Origin: Nitrospinaceae bacterium
Lineage (GTDB): Bacteria > Nitrospinota_A > UBA7883 > JAJDBK01
Length of the DNA stretch: 64,000 bases
NCBI GenBank assembly: GCA_029261405.1
Contig: JAJDBK010000043.1
Location: 1 to 64,000 of the forward strand
Direction of reading: 5' to 3'
Shown: in pieces, positions 14,766-23,381 of the stretch
How the letters are laid out: every line of letters starts with the position of its first letter
Position numbering within the stretch: the first letter of the stretch is position 1
Position numbers and translations under genes: made by a program
Notes under the pieces: generated by a model
Told to the model about the DNA's origin: nothing
The model's input: the letters and a program-made list of their open reading frames with translations, nothing else
Database searches by the model: none

Positions 14766-15254
14766 TTATTTCCCGATAATCGCCTTTATCGTGTCGAAAA
14801 GAATATCGTAATTCAGGCCACCTATATGGGAGGTGATAATGTTTCCGTCCTTGCCGATGAAAAAGGTGGTAGGCAGAGCCGCCACTTCGTACTGTTTTAC
14901 AAGGTCCCCTTTTTTATCGAGAACCTGCGGGAAATCGAGGGGGATTTTTTCTGCAAACCTGTCCACCGATTTGCTGGTCTGTTGATAGTTTACCCCCAGG
15001 ATCAGAACGTCGTTGTCCCTGAATTTTTCATTTGCTTCGTTGAGCAGTGGCATCTCATCTTTACACGGTCCGCACCAGGTGGCCCAGAAGTTTAAAACTA
15101 CGATCTTGCCTTTCAGGGACTCAAGCGACATTGTGCCGCCGCCATATTTTTCCAGGGTGAAACCGGGTGCGGGTCTGCCATCGAGCGACTCGGCCAGTGA
15201 AGTGACCGGAATCGTCAGTATCAACAAGGTTAATAACGCTGTGGCTCTTGTCAT
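14766..15254 (-). CDS. TlpA-like periplasmic thiol-disulfide oxidoreductase
   Basis: The 162-residue protein has a signal peptide (ALLTLLILTIPVTSLAES) and a thioredoxin fold with the active site NFWATWCGPCKDEMP. The KGKIVVLNFWA and GVNYQ motifs are typical of TlpA/ResA-like reductases working in the periplasm, for instance in cytochrome c maturation or disulfide reduction. The cis-proline region is ALPTTFFIGKDG. It is the last gene of the long minus-strand operon, 9 bases after the LbH protein, although its function does not obviously link to amino sugars. Confidence 0.85.
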   Translation of the reverse strand: MTRATALLTLLILTIPVTSLAESLDGRPAPGFTLEKYGGGTMSLESLKGKIVVLNFWATWCGPCKDEMPLLNEANEKFRDNDVLILGVNYQQTSKSVDRFAEKIPLDFPQVLDKKGDLVKQYEVAALPTTFFIGKDGNIITSHIGGLNYDILFDTIKAIIGK

Positions 15255-15263
15255 CGTAACTTC

Positions 15264-16034
15264 CTATTTCCTTATCACGCTTTTCGGTTCGTAAAACCCT
15301 TTCGGAATGACGCTGTTAGGATAGACCCAGCTTCCCACTCCGATACATGTAGCCGGACATGTGACGGTGTTGCACCCGATCTCGGAGTAATCACCGATTA
15401 TGGCGCCGAATTTTTTCAGGCCGGTGTCGATCTCCTTGCCGTCCGATCTTATCATGATCCTGTTTATCCTGTTTTCGTCCAGCTCTTCTCTGGTTCGGAA
15501 CTGCAGGTTGGCAAGTTTGGTTCCTGCGCCGAGGTTGACGTGACTTCCGATAATCGAATCGCCGATATACGCGAAATGCCCTGCCGCCGAATGGTCCATT
15601 ACGATAGAGTTTTTTATCTCCGTAACGTGGCCGATGACACTGTTATCGCCTACGATCACGTTACCCCGCATGTAGGCGCCTTGCCGTATTTCACAACTTT
15701 TACCGATAATGCACGGGGACTTTATAATGGCGCCCGCTTCGAGCATGGTCCCTTCGCCGATAAAAATGGCCGGGGGGAGCATGGTTTCTTCGGAGAGTAT
15801 GAAGGTCCGTTTAACCAGCAAGGATGTCTCCATGATCCTTCCCGACTCGTCGTTCAATGTGTCCAGAGAGCAATAGTCGGTGACTTCGCCCATTCCGGTT
15901 TCCACTATCGTTTTGAGGAAACCCTCAATAATAGTTGGGATCAAGGCTATCGCCGACCACGGATCGGGTCCCTCTCTTAACTTGTCGATGAATTTGAATT
16001 CGTTGTTTTCTACAAAATAATCGTCAATCTTCAT
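15264..16034 (-). CDS. Left-handed beta-helix acyltransferase-like protein
   Basis: The 256-residue protein starts at the ATG at 16034, overlapping the stop of the phosphohexomutase gene by ATGA. After an N-terminal part of about 80 residues come many hexapeptide repeats (IFIGEGTMLEAGAII, YIGDSIIGSHVNLGAGTK), giving a left-handed beta-helix. The LGAGTKLANLQF element and later AIIGDYSEIGCNTVT resemble the acetyltransferase half of archaeal-type GlmU proteins. There is no nucleotidyltransferase domain. In this operon (glmS, phosphohexomutase, two NTases) it probably acetylates glucosamine-1-phosphate or a related sugar. This is inferred from context, and the catalytic residues were not identified. 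Confidence 0.75.
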   Translation of the reverse strand: MKIDDYFVENNEFKFIDKLREGPDPWSAIALIPTIIEGFLKTIVETGMGEVTDYCSLDTLNDESGRIMETSLLVKRTFILSEETMLPPAIFIGEGTMLEAGAIIKSPCIIGKSCEIRQGAYMRGNVIVGDNSVIGHVTEIKNSIVMDHSAAGHFAYIGDSIIGSHVNLGAGTKLANLQFRTREELDENRINRIMIRSDGKEIDTGLKKFGAIIGDYSEIGCNTVTCPATCIGVGSWVYPNSVIPKGFYEPKSVIRK

Positions 16035-18049
16035 TGCGTTTCCTTGCGGATTGTTGAGAGGTACCATTTTCCGTATTCGGTCAGGAAAGCGCCGGGTGAC
16101 GCGGATGTGAGCAGACCCTGTTTGGTTCCCGATTCTATTAGAAGGCGTTCATAATCGGGCTGGTTCATACCACTCACAGCTATTTTGGGAGCGCCACCCG
16201 AATTGGCCTGTTCAAGAAGTTTCAGCTCCGCCACGGCGAACGGCTTTTTTTTATCTTTCATAAATGTGAGGAGGATTTTCTGTATTGTCATTCCGGCTGT
16301 CAAAAGTTTTTCGCTATCTTCTGCGGACCCTCGAAGAGTTACTCCGATCTTGTCTTCCGTACCCGATGGCCTGACGAAAATCGAAGCCGTGTGCAGACCG
16401 CCATCGATGATTTTCAGGTATAACATCTCTTTCTCCTCAGGCCGGGTCACGATCTCCACTGTTACATCGGGAAACAGGTTTTTTATGGCCGATTTGGCCC
16501 GCTTTTTCACTTCCGTCCAGGCTTGCGAGTTTTCAGACCAGAGGTTTTTGTCTATGTAATATACATACATCGTTTTCTTGAATCCGGCGGGATACGGATT
16601 CGTGATGGCCTCGATCCGCTCTTCAACAGATTTTATTAATCCGGGTTTGCCACCTTCAATTGCGGAGAATGTGTTGAGACAAGCCTTAAGGCCGTTTCCG
16701 GCGAACACCACTTTGTTACCCAGGAATCCGCACGTCACAGAGTGTCCACTCTCTTCGGCGCCGATCAGGAATGCGGGATCGCAGACGGTTGCGGGGTCAA
16801 GATTCGCCTCGTCAATAATTTTTTCGATAACGTCAGCGGATGGTGATGTCGAGTTTACGATTCTTTCTATCCTGTCCCATATTTCGGGCGGGGCGATCTT
16901 TTTGACCTGCGACAGGAAGGCTGTGAGCAGGATCCATTTGTCACCGACAGCCGTAATCTCCGTATTCATTCCGGTCTCTTTGATTCTCCCGGTCACACCA
17001 AGGTCGCTCTCCACGGTATTTACGAAAAGCCGATTTGCCGTCCCTTTATGGATCGCTGTATGAGCCGATATCTCATCGCCTGAAAGGATGGAGCATGTGT
17101 CGTTGAGCGGGTTATAATCGAGCCGGTAGAACCTGTCGCCATCTCCATCAAAAACAGCCCCGGTCAGAGTCTCTTCACCATTTACGAACTTGTCGGCTCT
17201 CTTTTTTGCGATATTAAAAAGTGTTTCAAGGGCGCTGTAGCCTGCGAAGCGACCCCCATGTTCCACCATTTGATGTTCAATGATATGCGCCCCCTCAAGG
17301 TCCGCCACACCCGACTTGACGTTGATATGGCTTCCTTTATCGCTTGCGTTGCATGTCACCACTTCCTTGAACCCGACCTTGTTCATTACCGCCGGAGCGA
17401 TCTCCCGCATGGCGCCATTGGCCGTGTCCAGCACGAGGGTAACGTTTTGGATTATAGAAGGGTCGTCTATCCAGCTGTTTTTCGGATCGAGGGAGAACCG
17501 CTCGAAAATATCAAACGCTTCTTCATGGCGGTCGTATCGTTTCCCCGAGGGCGCTATTTTCTCAAGGTCGCTCCAGTCGGTTTTACAAACAATCGCCGAC
17601 AGAGCGAAATCATCTCCGGGAAGCGGTTTTAATCCGCATCGTGTAAATATCTTTATCCCGTTGTGGAAGGCTGGATTGTGAGACGCCGTAATCATGGCGC
17701 CGACCGCACAACCGGTGGTATTCATATATACGGGAATTGCGGGGGTAGGGATAACACCGATGGTATCGACATCGATCCCACCTTTCAATGCGCCCCTGAC
17801 GGCCGATTCACGAAAAAGACCGGTTTCATCCCTGGGGTCCCAGCCGATGGTCATCCGGTCCCCTTGTTTCGCCATACCGGAATTGAAGAGCTGGCGAACC
17901 CTTGCGTATATGTAGAGTTCAAAAAATTGTTCGGTGAGAATGTTCTTTGATAGAAAAACCTCCTGGGGAGTCATTCCCGCCATAGAAGGATCGGTCGATA
18001 ACCTCGTTTCCCCCCTGATGCCGTCCGTACCCTGAAGACGTTTATTCAT
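16031..18049 (-). CDS. Phosphohexomutase (PGM/PMM superfamily), extended form
   Basis: All four superfamily motifs are visible: the phosphoserine loop ITASHNPAFHNG (Ser123), the metal loop FDGDGDRF, the sugar loop GAEESGH and the phosphate loop RPSGTEDKIG. At 672 residues it is 200 longer than GlmM or PMM. The extra length includes an insertion-rich middle and a C-terminal extension of about 85 residues ending in TEYGKWYLSTIRKETQ. Flanked by glmS and two sugar-1-phosphate nucleotidyltransferases, its likely job is glucosamine-6-phosphate to glucosamine-1-phosphate (a GlmM role). A hexose substrate remains possible. It starts 12 bases after glmS and ends with an ATGA overlap to the beta-helix gene. 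Confidence 0.85.
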   Translation of the reverse strand: MNKRLQGTDGIRGETRLSTDPSMAGMTPQEVFLSKNILTEQFFELYIYARVRQLFNSGMAKQGDRMTIGWDPRDETGLFRESAVRGALKGGIDVDTIGVIPTPAIPVYMNTTGCAVGAMITASHNPAFHNGIKIFTRCGLKPLPGDDFALSAIVCKTDWSDLEKIAPSGKRYDRHEEAFDIFERFSLDPKNSWIDDPSIIQNVTLVLDTANGAMREIAPAVMNKVGFKEVVTCNASDKGSHINVKSGVADLEGAHIIEHQMVEHGGRFAGYSALETLFNIAKKRADKFVNGEETLTGAVFDGDGDRFYRLDYNPLNDTCSILSGDEISAHTAIHKGTANRLFVNTVESDLGVTGRIKETGMNTEITAVGDKWILLTAFLSQVKKIAPPEIWDRIERIVNSTSPSADVIEKIIDEANLDPATVCDPAFLIGAEESGHSVTCGFLGNKVVFAGNGLKACLNTFSAIEGGKPGLIKSVEERIEAITNPYPAGFKKTMYVYYIDKNLWSENSQAWTEVKKRAKSAIKNLFPDVTVEIVTRPEEKEMLYLKIIDGGLHTASIFVRPSGTEDKIGVTLRGSAEDSEKLLTAGMTIQKILLTFMKDKKKPFAVAELKLLEQANSGGAPKIAVSGMNQPDYERLLIESGTKQGLLTSASPGAFLTEYGKWYLSTIRKETQ

Positions 18050-18061
18050 ACCAGACCTCGA

Positions 18062-19885
18062 TTACGCCACGGTGACAGACTTTGCCAGGGCTCTTGGTTT
18101 GTCGATGTTTCGTTTCAGTGTGGTGGCCGTATAGTAGGAGAGTAGCTGGGCGGCGATAAGCTCAACGAACGGGGCGATGAGGGGAGGCGCCTGGGGTAGG
18201 GATATGCAATCGGTGAACGGAAGCTCCCTGGCTTTTTTCGATTCGAATGTTATGCCCAGAACATAACCATCCCTGGCCTTGATCTCTTCGGCGGAGGAGA
18301 GGGCCAACTCGTACAACTCTTTCTCCTGTTCGGTCGGCATGAAGATAACAGAATTGAGGTCATCGTCGATAAGCGCGATGGTTCCGTGTTTTAGAAAACC
18401 GCTCGGCATTCCTTCGGCGTGAACGTAGGCCACCTCTTTCATCTTGAGCGCAGACTCACGGGCTACCGGATAATAACGGCCCCGCCCAAGAAACAGCCAG
18501 TGCCTGATATGGCTCTGCTCTTTTGCCACGTTGTGGATGAAACCCGATTTTTCGTTCACCACCTTGTCGATGATATCGGGCAGTTTGCGCAACTGGGACT
18601 GGTATGTTGAATACTGCCGCTTTGTTATGTTCTCCCGGAGCAGACCCACGCTTAATGCCAGTCGCGCCAGAAGGATCATCTGGGATAAGGCCGCCTTGGT
18701 GCTGATAACGCATATCTCAGGGCCAGAACCTTGCAACACCAGATGATCTACCAGTCGCGCCATGGATGAACCCATGACGTTGACAATAGCCGCAGTGGTG
18801 GCCCCGTTTTGCTTGGCGTATTTAAGCGCGCTTAACGTATCGTAGGTCTCACCCGACTGTGAGGTAGCCAGCACGATCGTATCCTTATCGACTTTCGACA
18901 GGAATTTAAACTCGTCGGATGAAACCAGATTGGGAGTAAAACCGGCGTATTCAGAAAAATAGTATTGTCCAAGCTGGGTCACATAGAAAGTTGTTCCCAC
19001 ACCTGTCAGCACCACCTGTTTTTTCCTGTCGATCTCGGAGGCCAGATCGTCGATCTGTTGCTGGTCGATGTCAAGGGCGCTGTGGACCACGCTCGGCTGT
19101 TCGTGGATCTCCTTTAACATGTAGTGTGGGTATCCACCCTTCTGGGCCATTTTGTGATCCCAGAGGATTCTCTGGATCGGCCTGCTTATCTCTTTTCTCG
19201 TGGTGATATTTTTTAACGAATAGCCGTTGTGGGTCACGATGGCGTATTCGTTATCCTCCATCACGATGGCGTTTTTCGTATAGGCTATAAACGCGTTGAA
19301 ATCCGAACCGATATAGTTTGCGTCATCTCCAAGACCTATAATCAGGGGACTTTCCATCCTGGCGCAATATATCTTGTCCGGCTCGTGCGGTGTTACGAGA
19401 GCGACGGCGTAGGCGCCTTCAAGCTCCTTTACCGCCAAAAGCAGAGCCTCCTCCACGGAACCTGTCTCCTTGAAATAATCCTCGATCAGGTGGACTATGA
19501 CTTCCGTATCGGTGGCGGATAGAAACGTGTGCCCCTTTTTTTTCAGCTTTGCGCGCAGGGTTGTATAGTTTGATATTATTCCGTTGTGTGTGATGGAGAA
19601 CTTTCCATCGCAAGAGGAGTGTGGATGGGCGTTTTCACGGGTTACACCACCGTGGGTTGCCCATCTGGTGTGGGCGATCCCTGTAAACCCCTGAAGATCG
19701 TCGAGCTGAACGCTCTCCCTTACCTCGTCCACGGACCCGATATCTTTCCTGACGATGGTTTTTGATTTTCCGTTAAGAATGGCCACTCCACACGAATCGT
19801 ATCCCCGGTATTCGAGGCTTTTGATAGAGTCGATCAGCCGAGACGATATCTCGTTATGGGATACAACTCCCGAAATTCCACACAT
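18062..19885 (-). CDS. glmS: Glutamine-fructose-6-phosphate aminotransferase GlmS
   Basis: GlmS makes glucosamine-6-phosphate from fructose-6-phosphate and glutamine. The ATG at 19885 places the nucleophile Cys as residue 2 (MCGISGVVSHNE), as required after Met removal; an upstream start at 19936 would bury it and is rejected. The glutaminase half shows RWATHGGVTRENAHPH and SDTEVIVHL-type motifs (SATDTEVIVHLIED). The isomerase half has two SIS domains (VLTGVGTTFYVTQLG, ATSQSGETYDTL) and ends AKSVTVA, the usual catalytic-loop C-terminus. The 607-residue length is normal. No glmS ribozyme is seen upstream: the gap to the preceding gene is 1 base. Confidence 0.93.
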   Translation of the reverse strand: MCGISGVVSHNEISSRLIDSIKSLEYRGYDSCGVAILNGKSKTIVRKDIGSVDEVRESVQLDDLQGFTGIAHTRWATHGGVTRENAHPHSSCDGKFSITHNGIISNYTTLRAKLKKKGHTFLSATDTEVIVHLIEDYFKETGSVEEALLLAVKELEGAYAVALVTPHEPDKIYCARMESPLIIGLGDDANYIGSDFNAFIAYTKNAIVMEDNEYAIVTHNGYSLKNITTRKEISRPIQRILWDHKMAQKGGYPHYMLKEIHEQPSVVHSALDIDQQQIDDLASEIDRKKQVVLTGVGTTFYVTQLGQYYFSEYAGFTPNLVSSDEFKFLSKVDKDTIVLATSQSGETYDTLSALKYAKQNGATTAAIVNVMGSSMARLVDHLVLQGSGPEICVISTKAALSQMILLARLALSVGLLRENITKRQYSTYQSQLRKLPDIIDKVVNEKSGFIHNVAKEQSHIRHWLFLGRGRYYPVARESALKMKEVAYVHAEGMPSGFLKHGTIALIDDDLNSVIFMPTEQEKELYELALSSAEEIKARDGYVLGITFESKKARELPFTDCISLPQAPPLIAPFVELIAAQLLSYYTATTLKRNIDKPRALAKSVTVA

Positions 19886-19886
19886 A

Positions 19887-21110
19887 CTATTTTTTAACGC
19901 TCCGCCCGGTTTTGTTAACCGACAGGTTGTGATCAATTTTGATTCCGGCGTCTATAATCGCGCCCGATTCAATGGTGTTGGAGGCTCCGATGATAGCGTT
20001 GTCGCCGATGAACGCTCCGAGTTTTGTCAAGCCTGATTCTGTCTTCTTTTTGTTGATTCTGACACTGATCTCACCATTATCCATGGTGTGATTTATGGTC
20101 ATGACACCGGCTCCGATATCTACATTTTCGCCTACCACGGAGTCGCCGATAAAACACATCCTTCCCACGATGACTTTAGGGAATAAAACACAGTTTTTCA
20201 TCTCGACGCTCTGTCCTATGACAGAGCCGGCGCCGATAGATGTATACGGCCTGATAAGGGCGTTGTGACCGATGAAACTGCCGGGGCCGATATACGAAGG
20301 CCCTTCAAGTACCGCGCCGGAACTTATCTCAGCCCCTTTGGCGATTCTTACCGGGCCTTTCACCGATGCGCCCTGCAACTTCACGCTTTCATGGATTTTC
20401 GCTGTAGACCAGGTGTCCATGATCGCTTTGTTGGCCGATAGAATATCCCATGGACGCGCCAGATCGAGCCAGTCATTCTCCCATATAGCCGCCTGTACCT
20501 TCTCTTTGGCGATCATGGTGGCAAGGGCTTTTTCCATGTTGGTGTCGTTTTTTTCCAGATAATCGAACAGTGAATAACCGACCACAAAAATACCGGACAG
20601 AACATAGTTTGCCAGACCTTCATTTTTGTCCGGTTTTTCAACAATTTTTGTTATCCGCGCCTCTTTCCCGAGGTAGACGTTGCCGTAGTTTTCGCTCGAT
20701 TTTGCGTGACTCACAGCGGCCGAAGGCCCGTTGTTAAGGCAGTGCGCCTGATAGGTGACGGAGAAGATGTTGGAGGTTGTCAAGGTGTCGGAATAGACCA
20801 TCATGAAACTCTCGTCAGGCGAGAACCATTTTTTCGCGCTCAGCGCCGCCGCTCCTATGCCGCCACTTTTCCCCTGATCGATAAAGTGGATGTTCATATC
20901 ACCGAACCGGTCTTTATCGATCCGTTCTTTCAGAACATCCCCCTTGTGACCTACCACCATGTTGATAGTGGTTATTCCGGCCGATTGCAACAGCCGAAGA
21001 GTATGGTCTATAACGTACTCACCAGCCACAGGTATCAGTGGCTTCGGACGGGTTGTGCAGAAGGGTACCATGTTGGCGCCACGTCCACCGGCTAATACGA
21101 GTGCTTTCAT
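19887..21110 (-). CDS. Sugar-1-phosphate nucleotidylyltransferase/acyltransferase, archaeal GlmU-like
   Basis: The 407-residue protein joins an N-terminal nucleotidyltransferase (start MKALVLAGGRGANMVPFC, then TRPKPLIPVAGEYVIDHTL) to a C-terminal left-handed beta-helix with hexapeptide repeats (AKGAEISSGAVLEGPSYIG). The block VDIGAGVMTINH, followed by LTKLGAFIGDNAIIGAS, resembles the bifunctional GlmU-like enzymes of archaea rather than enterobacterial GlmU. Likely activities: acetylation of glucosamine-1-phosphate and UTP- or dTTP-dependent uridylylation/thymidylylation. The loop GGRGAN, where GxGTRM is usual, departs from consensus. It sits directly upstream of glmS and 49 bases after the GlmU-like NTase. 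Confidence 0.8.
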   Translation of the reverse strand: MKALVLAGGRGANMVPFCTTRPKPLIPVAGEYVIDHTLRLLQSAGITTINMVVGHKGDVLKERIDKDRFGDMNIHFIDQGKSGGIGAAALSAKKWFSPDESFMMVYSDTLTTSNIFSVTYQAHCLNNGPSAAVSHAKSSENYGNVYLGKEARITKIVEKPDKNEGLANYVLSGIFVVGYSLFDYLEKNDTNMEKALATMIAKEKVQAAIWENDWLDLARPWDILSANKAIMDTWSTAKIHESVKLQGASVKGPVRIAKGAEISSGAVLEGPSYIGPGSFIGHNALIRPYTSIGAGSVIGQSVEMKNCVLFPKVIVGRMCFIGDSVVGENVDIGAGVMTINHTMDNGEISVRINKKKTESGLTKLGAFIGDNAIIGASNTIESGAIIDAGIKIDHNLSVNKTGRSVKK

Positions 21111-21159
21111 AATCCTGTCTTTGCTATTGTTATGAGCGGGACATTATACGGTCTAAGGC

Positions 21160-21900
21160 TCATCCCTGTACAGCCGTAAGGAGGATCTGTAAATCCTCCA
21201 TGGTGTTGGCGCCCATGACTTCAAATGGATTCTCCGTACCAATACCTGATACCTTGCGTCCCTCCTGAACAGCAAGCGCCACAAGGTCGGTCAGGTAATA
21301 TTCGTTCTGGGCGTTATCGTTATCTATCATTGCAAGCGCCCGGAACAGAAAAGATTTTTCGAACAGATAAATTCCGCTGTTTATCTCCCTGATCGTTTTC
21401 TGCTCGTCCGTAGCGTCTTTCATCTCGACAATAGCGATCACATCTCCGTCCTTGCGCACGATGCGTCCATACGATCCAGGATCTTCGAGGTCGCAGGTGA
21501 GCATGGTGATGGTCGCTTCCCCGGAGGTATGATGCGCTATCAGGCTTTTTAATGTTTCTTCCGTTATAAGGGGCGCGTCACCTGAGAGCACAAGGACAGA
21601 TCCGTCAAAACCCGCCAACTCCGATTCCGTCTGGGCGACGGCGTGCCCTGTTCCGAGTAGAGGCGCCTGGGTTACGAAAGTGATTTTTTCGGCGCCAAAC
21701 CGCTCAATCACCTTTTCTCGCCCGTGGCCTACTATTACCACAATTTCCGCAGGGGTGAGGGTTTTGGCTGTATCGAGAACGTATTCGAGCAGAGGTTTAC
21801 CGGCAAGCGGTACAAGAACCTTGGGCAGGTCGGATTTCATTCGTTTGCCGAGTCCAGCCGCCATGATTACCACAGCCAGGTTTTTACCTGCTCCGCTCAC
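21160..21900 (-). CDS. UDP-GlcNAc pyrophosphorylase domain protein (GlmU N-terminal half)
   Basis: Starting at the GTG at 21900 (GAGGAGAT upstream, GTGA overlap with thyX) the protein has 246 residues. It carries the GlmU-type nucleotidyltransferase signature VIMAAGLGKRMKSDLPKVLVPLAGKPLLEYV, which I split as AAGLGKRM and LPKVL. Further GlmU motifs are VTQAPLLGTGHAV, VLSGDAPLI and the EINSGIYLFE block. The acetyltransferase half of GlmU is absent. It probably transfers UMP to GlcNAc-1-phosphate, with acetylation done by a neighbouring beta-helix protein. An ORF start at 21957 exists but lies inside thyX and adds a non-homologous Arg-rich lead. Confidence 0.85.
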   Translation of the reverse strand: MSGAGKNLAVVIMAAGLGKRMKSDLPKVLVPLAGKPLLEYVLDTAKTLTPAEIVVIVGHGREKVIERFGAEKITFVTQAPLLGTGHAVAQTESELAGFDGSVLVLSGDAPLITEETLKSLIAHHTSGEATITMLTCDLEDPGSYGRIVRKDGDVIAIVEMKDATDEQKTIREINSGIYLFEKSFLFRALAMIDNDNAQNEYYLTDLVALAVQEGRKVSGIGTENPFEVMGANTMEDLQILLTAVQG

Positions 21901-22640
21901 GATATCTCCTCGAACGGACCTGCGCCCTCCTCGAAAGCGGACCAGATGATCGGCCATCCTTTTTTTACTATCCTCGCCATGATAACAGCGTAATCTCGAA
22001 TCTCCTTCTGGGCGTCGGAGGCAAGGCGCAAGGAGAAGTAGTGGAGCATGTTGCGCATATCTATAGACCAGACAATCTGGGTATAGGCCGATACCGGCAG
22101 GACGACCCTGGCCTGTTCTCTTGCAACGCCCAGCTCAATAAGGTCTTTATAGGTTGTAAAAGCCTCCCTGTTAACCTGCGAGATCAGGTCTCTTGCTCTG
22201 CTCGAAGTCTCGTCGTCGAGGGGGTTACCGCTCATCTGTTTGTTGGTTTTGCCCTGGCCCCGCACATCCCCCGGTTGAGGTGTATAAAAAAGATCGGGGC
22301 ATTCGGTGTACCTGAAAGACCATTCGTTAAGGGAGGCGGTCCTGTGCCGCACATGTTGACGCATGACGAAAATGGGGAGCCTTATACGGAAAGTCAGCGC
22401 CACCATCTCGAAAGGGGATGTGTGCCGGTCGTTCCAGAGCCTTCTTATCAACCTGCGATCCGCCTCTTCGTTTTTCCCGTCGCTTCCCTGATACGAGGTT
22501 CTGGCCGCTCTGGCCACAGTTCTGTCGGAGCCGATATAGTCTACAAGTTCGATTTCGCCCAACTCATGGACGGTATGGACAACTCCCAACTCCTCTTCGG
22601 CGCCTGCGCTTATTACCCGCGAGGTCTCATTCTTGTTCAT
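21897..22640 (-). CDS. thyX: Flavin-dependent thymidylate synthase ThyX
   Basis: ThyX makes dTMP from dUMP using FADH2 and methylene-tetrahydrofolate. The ThyX signature RHRTASLNEWSFRY (RHRxxSxNExSxRY) is complete. Other family features include ARTSYQGS, HTSPFEMVALTFR and LPVSAYTQIVWSID with the conserved substrate-binding Arg/Ser region. The 247-residue length is normal. It is linked to downstream genes by a GTGA overlap and follows the DUF3047 gene after 15 bases. No thyA is seen here. Confidence 0.95.
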   Translation of the reverse strand: MNKNETSRVISAGAEEELGVVHTVHELGEIELVDYIGSDRTVARAARTSYQGSDGKNEEADRRLIRRLWNDRHTSPFEMVALTFRIRLPIFVMRQHVRHRTASLNEWSFRYTECPDLFYTPQPGDVRGQGKTNKQMSGNPLDDETSSRARDLISQVNREAFTTYKDLIELGVAREQARVVLPVSAYTQIVWSIDMRNMLHYFSLRLASDAQKEIRDYAVIMARIVKKGWPIIWSAFEEGAGPFEEIS

Positions 22641-22655
22641 CGGTCACGATCACAT

Positions 22656-23381
22656 TCAGTTATAGATGAAAGATATGTCACGATACCAGGCCCGCGCCTT
22701 GCCGTGAGTGTTATCGGTGTCGGTCATTATACCTATACCGGAGATTTTATGCGGTGGTTCCACGCCAAAAGTTTTCAGATAGTCAGCCTTGATGTCGATA
22801 CTCTCCCAAACCCATTCCCCGGCCCGATTGTCACCCGACTGTAACGCTATTATCATCGAGTCTCCGGTATACGCGCTCGGAGTGAACTCCCCTTTGGCAA
22901 GTTTGTTGGCCCAGACATAGTTTAAAGCGGAGTGGGGCGGGTACTCCCCCTTGAGGAGCTTGATCGCCGCGTATTTCAGCCTGGTCCATTGCGAGGCCGA
23001 ATCGGGGTCATACTCGAACGCCACATAGACTCTGGCGGGAAAATCATCCCCATTTTTCGTACTGGCGTCCCCCTCCTTGAGGGTTTTTTCAATTTTCCAG
23101 CGCCACCTCAACTTTGTTCCTTTGGTGGGTACAGAAACATCACACACCAGCCCCGACGCTCCGTTATCCGATTCGGCGTAAACAGTATCCTCTTCCACCA
23201 GCTTGTATGTCGTGTGTCTCTTGATACCGGAAAATGTCACATCTCTCCATCCGACTGGAATGCCGTTTACGGAGTTGTTTGTATCGAAGGGTGGAATCGT
23301 GTCGTGTAAAACTTCCTGAGCGTATATTGAACCGGCTGAAAGGATGGAACCGAGCAGTATCAACCTAACTGTTTGTTGCAC
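22656..23381 (-). CDS. DUF3047 family secreted protein
   Basis: The 241-residue protein has a signal peptide (LILLGSILSAGSIYAQE). The body is beta-rich with RWRWKIEKTLKEGDASTKNGDD, ARVYVAFEYD and the family hallmark VWANKLAKGEF, all of which I associate with DUF3047. It also carries IGIMTDTDNT near the end. It is predicted to be periplasmic or surface-exposed; no function is established for the family. It overlaps gltX by 17 bases, so translation is coupled. Confidence 0.8.
   Translation of the reverse strand: MQQTVRLILLGSILSAGSIYAQEVLHDTIPPFDTNNSVNGIPVGWRDVTFSGIKRHTTYKLVEEDTVYAESDNGASGLVCDVSVPTKGTKLRWRWKIEKTLKEGDASTKNGDDFPARVYVAFEYDPDSASQWTRLKYAAIKLLKGEYPPHSALNYVWANKLAKGEFTPSAYTGDSMIIALQSGDNRAGEWVWESIDIKADYLKTFGVEPPHKISGIGIMTDTDNTHGKARAWYRDISFIYN

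Noticed and set aside
19886-19960. glmS ribozyme
   Set aside because: glmS is internal to an operon with a 1-base gap to the previous gene, leaving no room for the ribozyme in an untranslated region.
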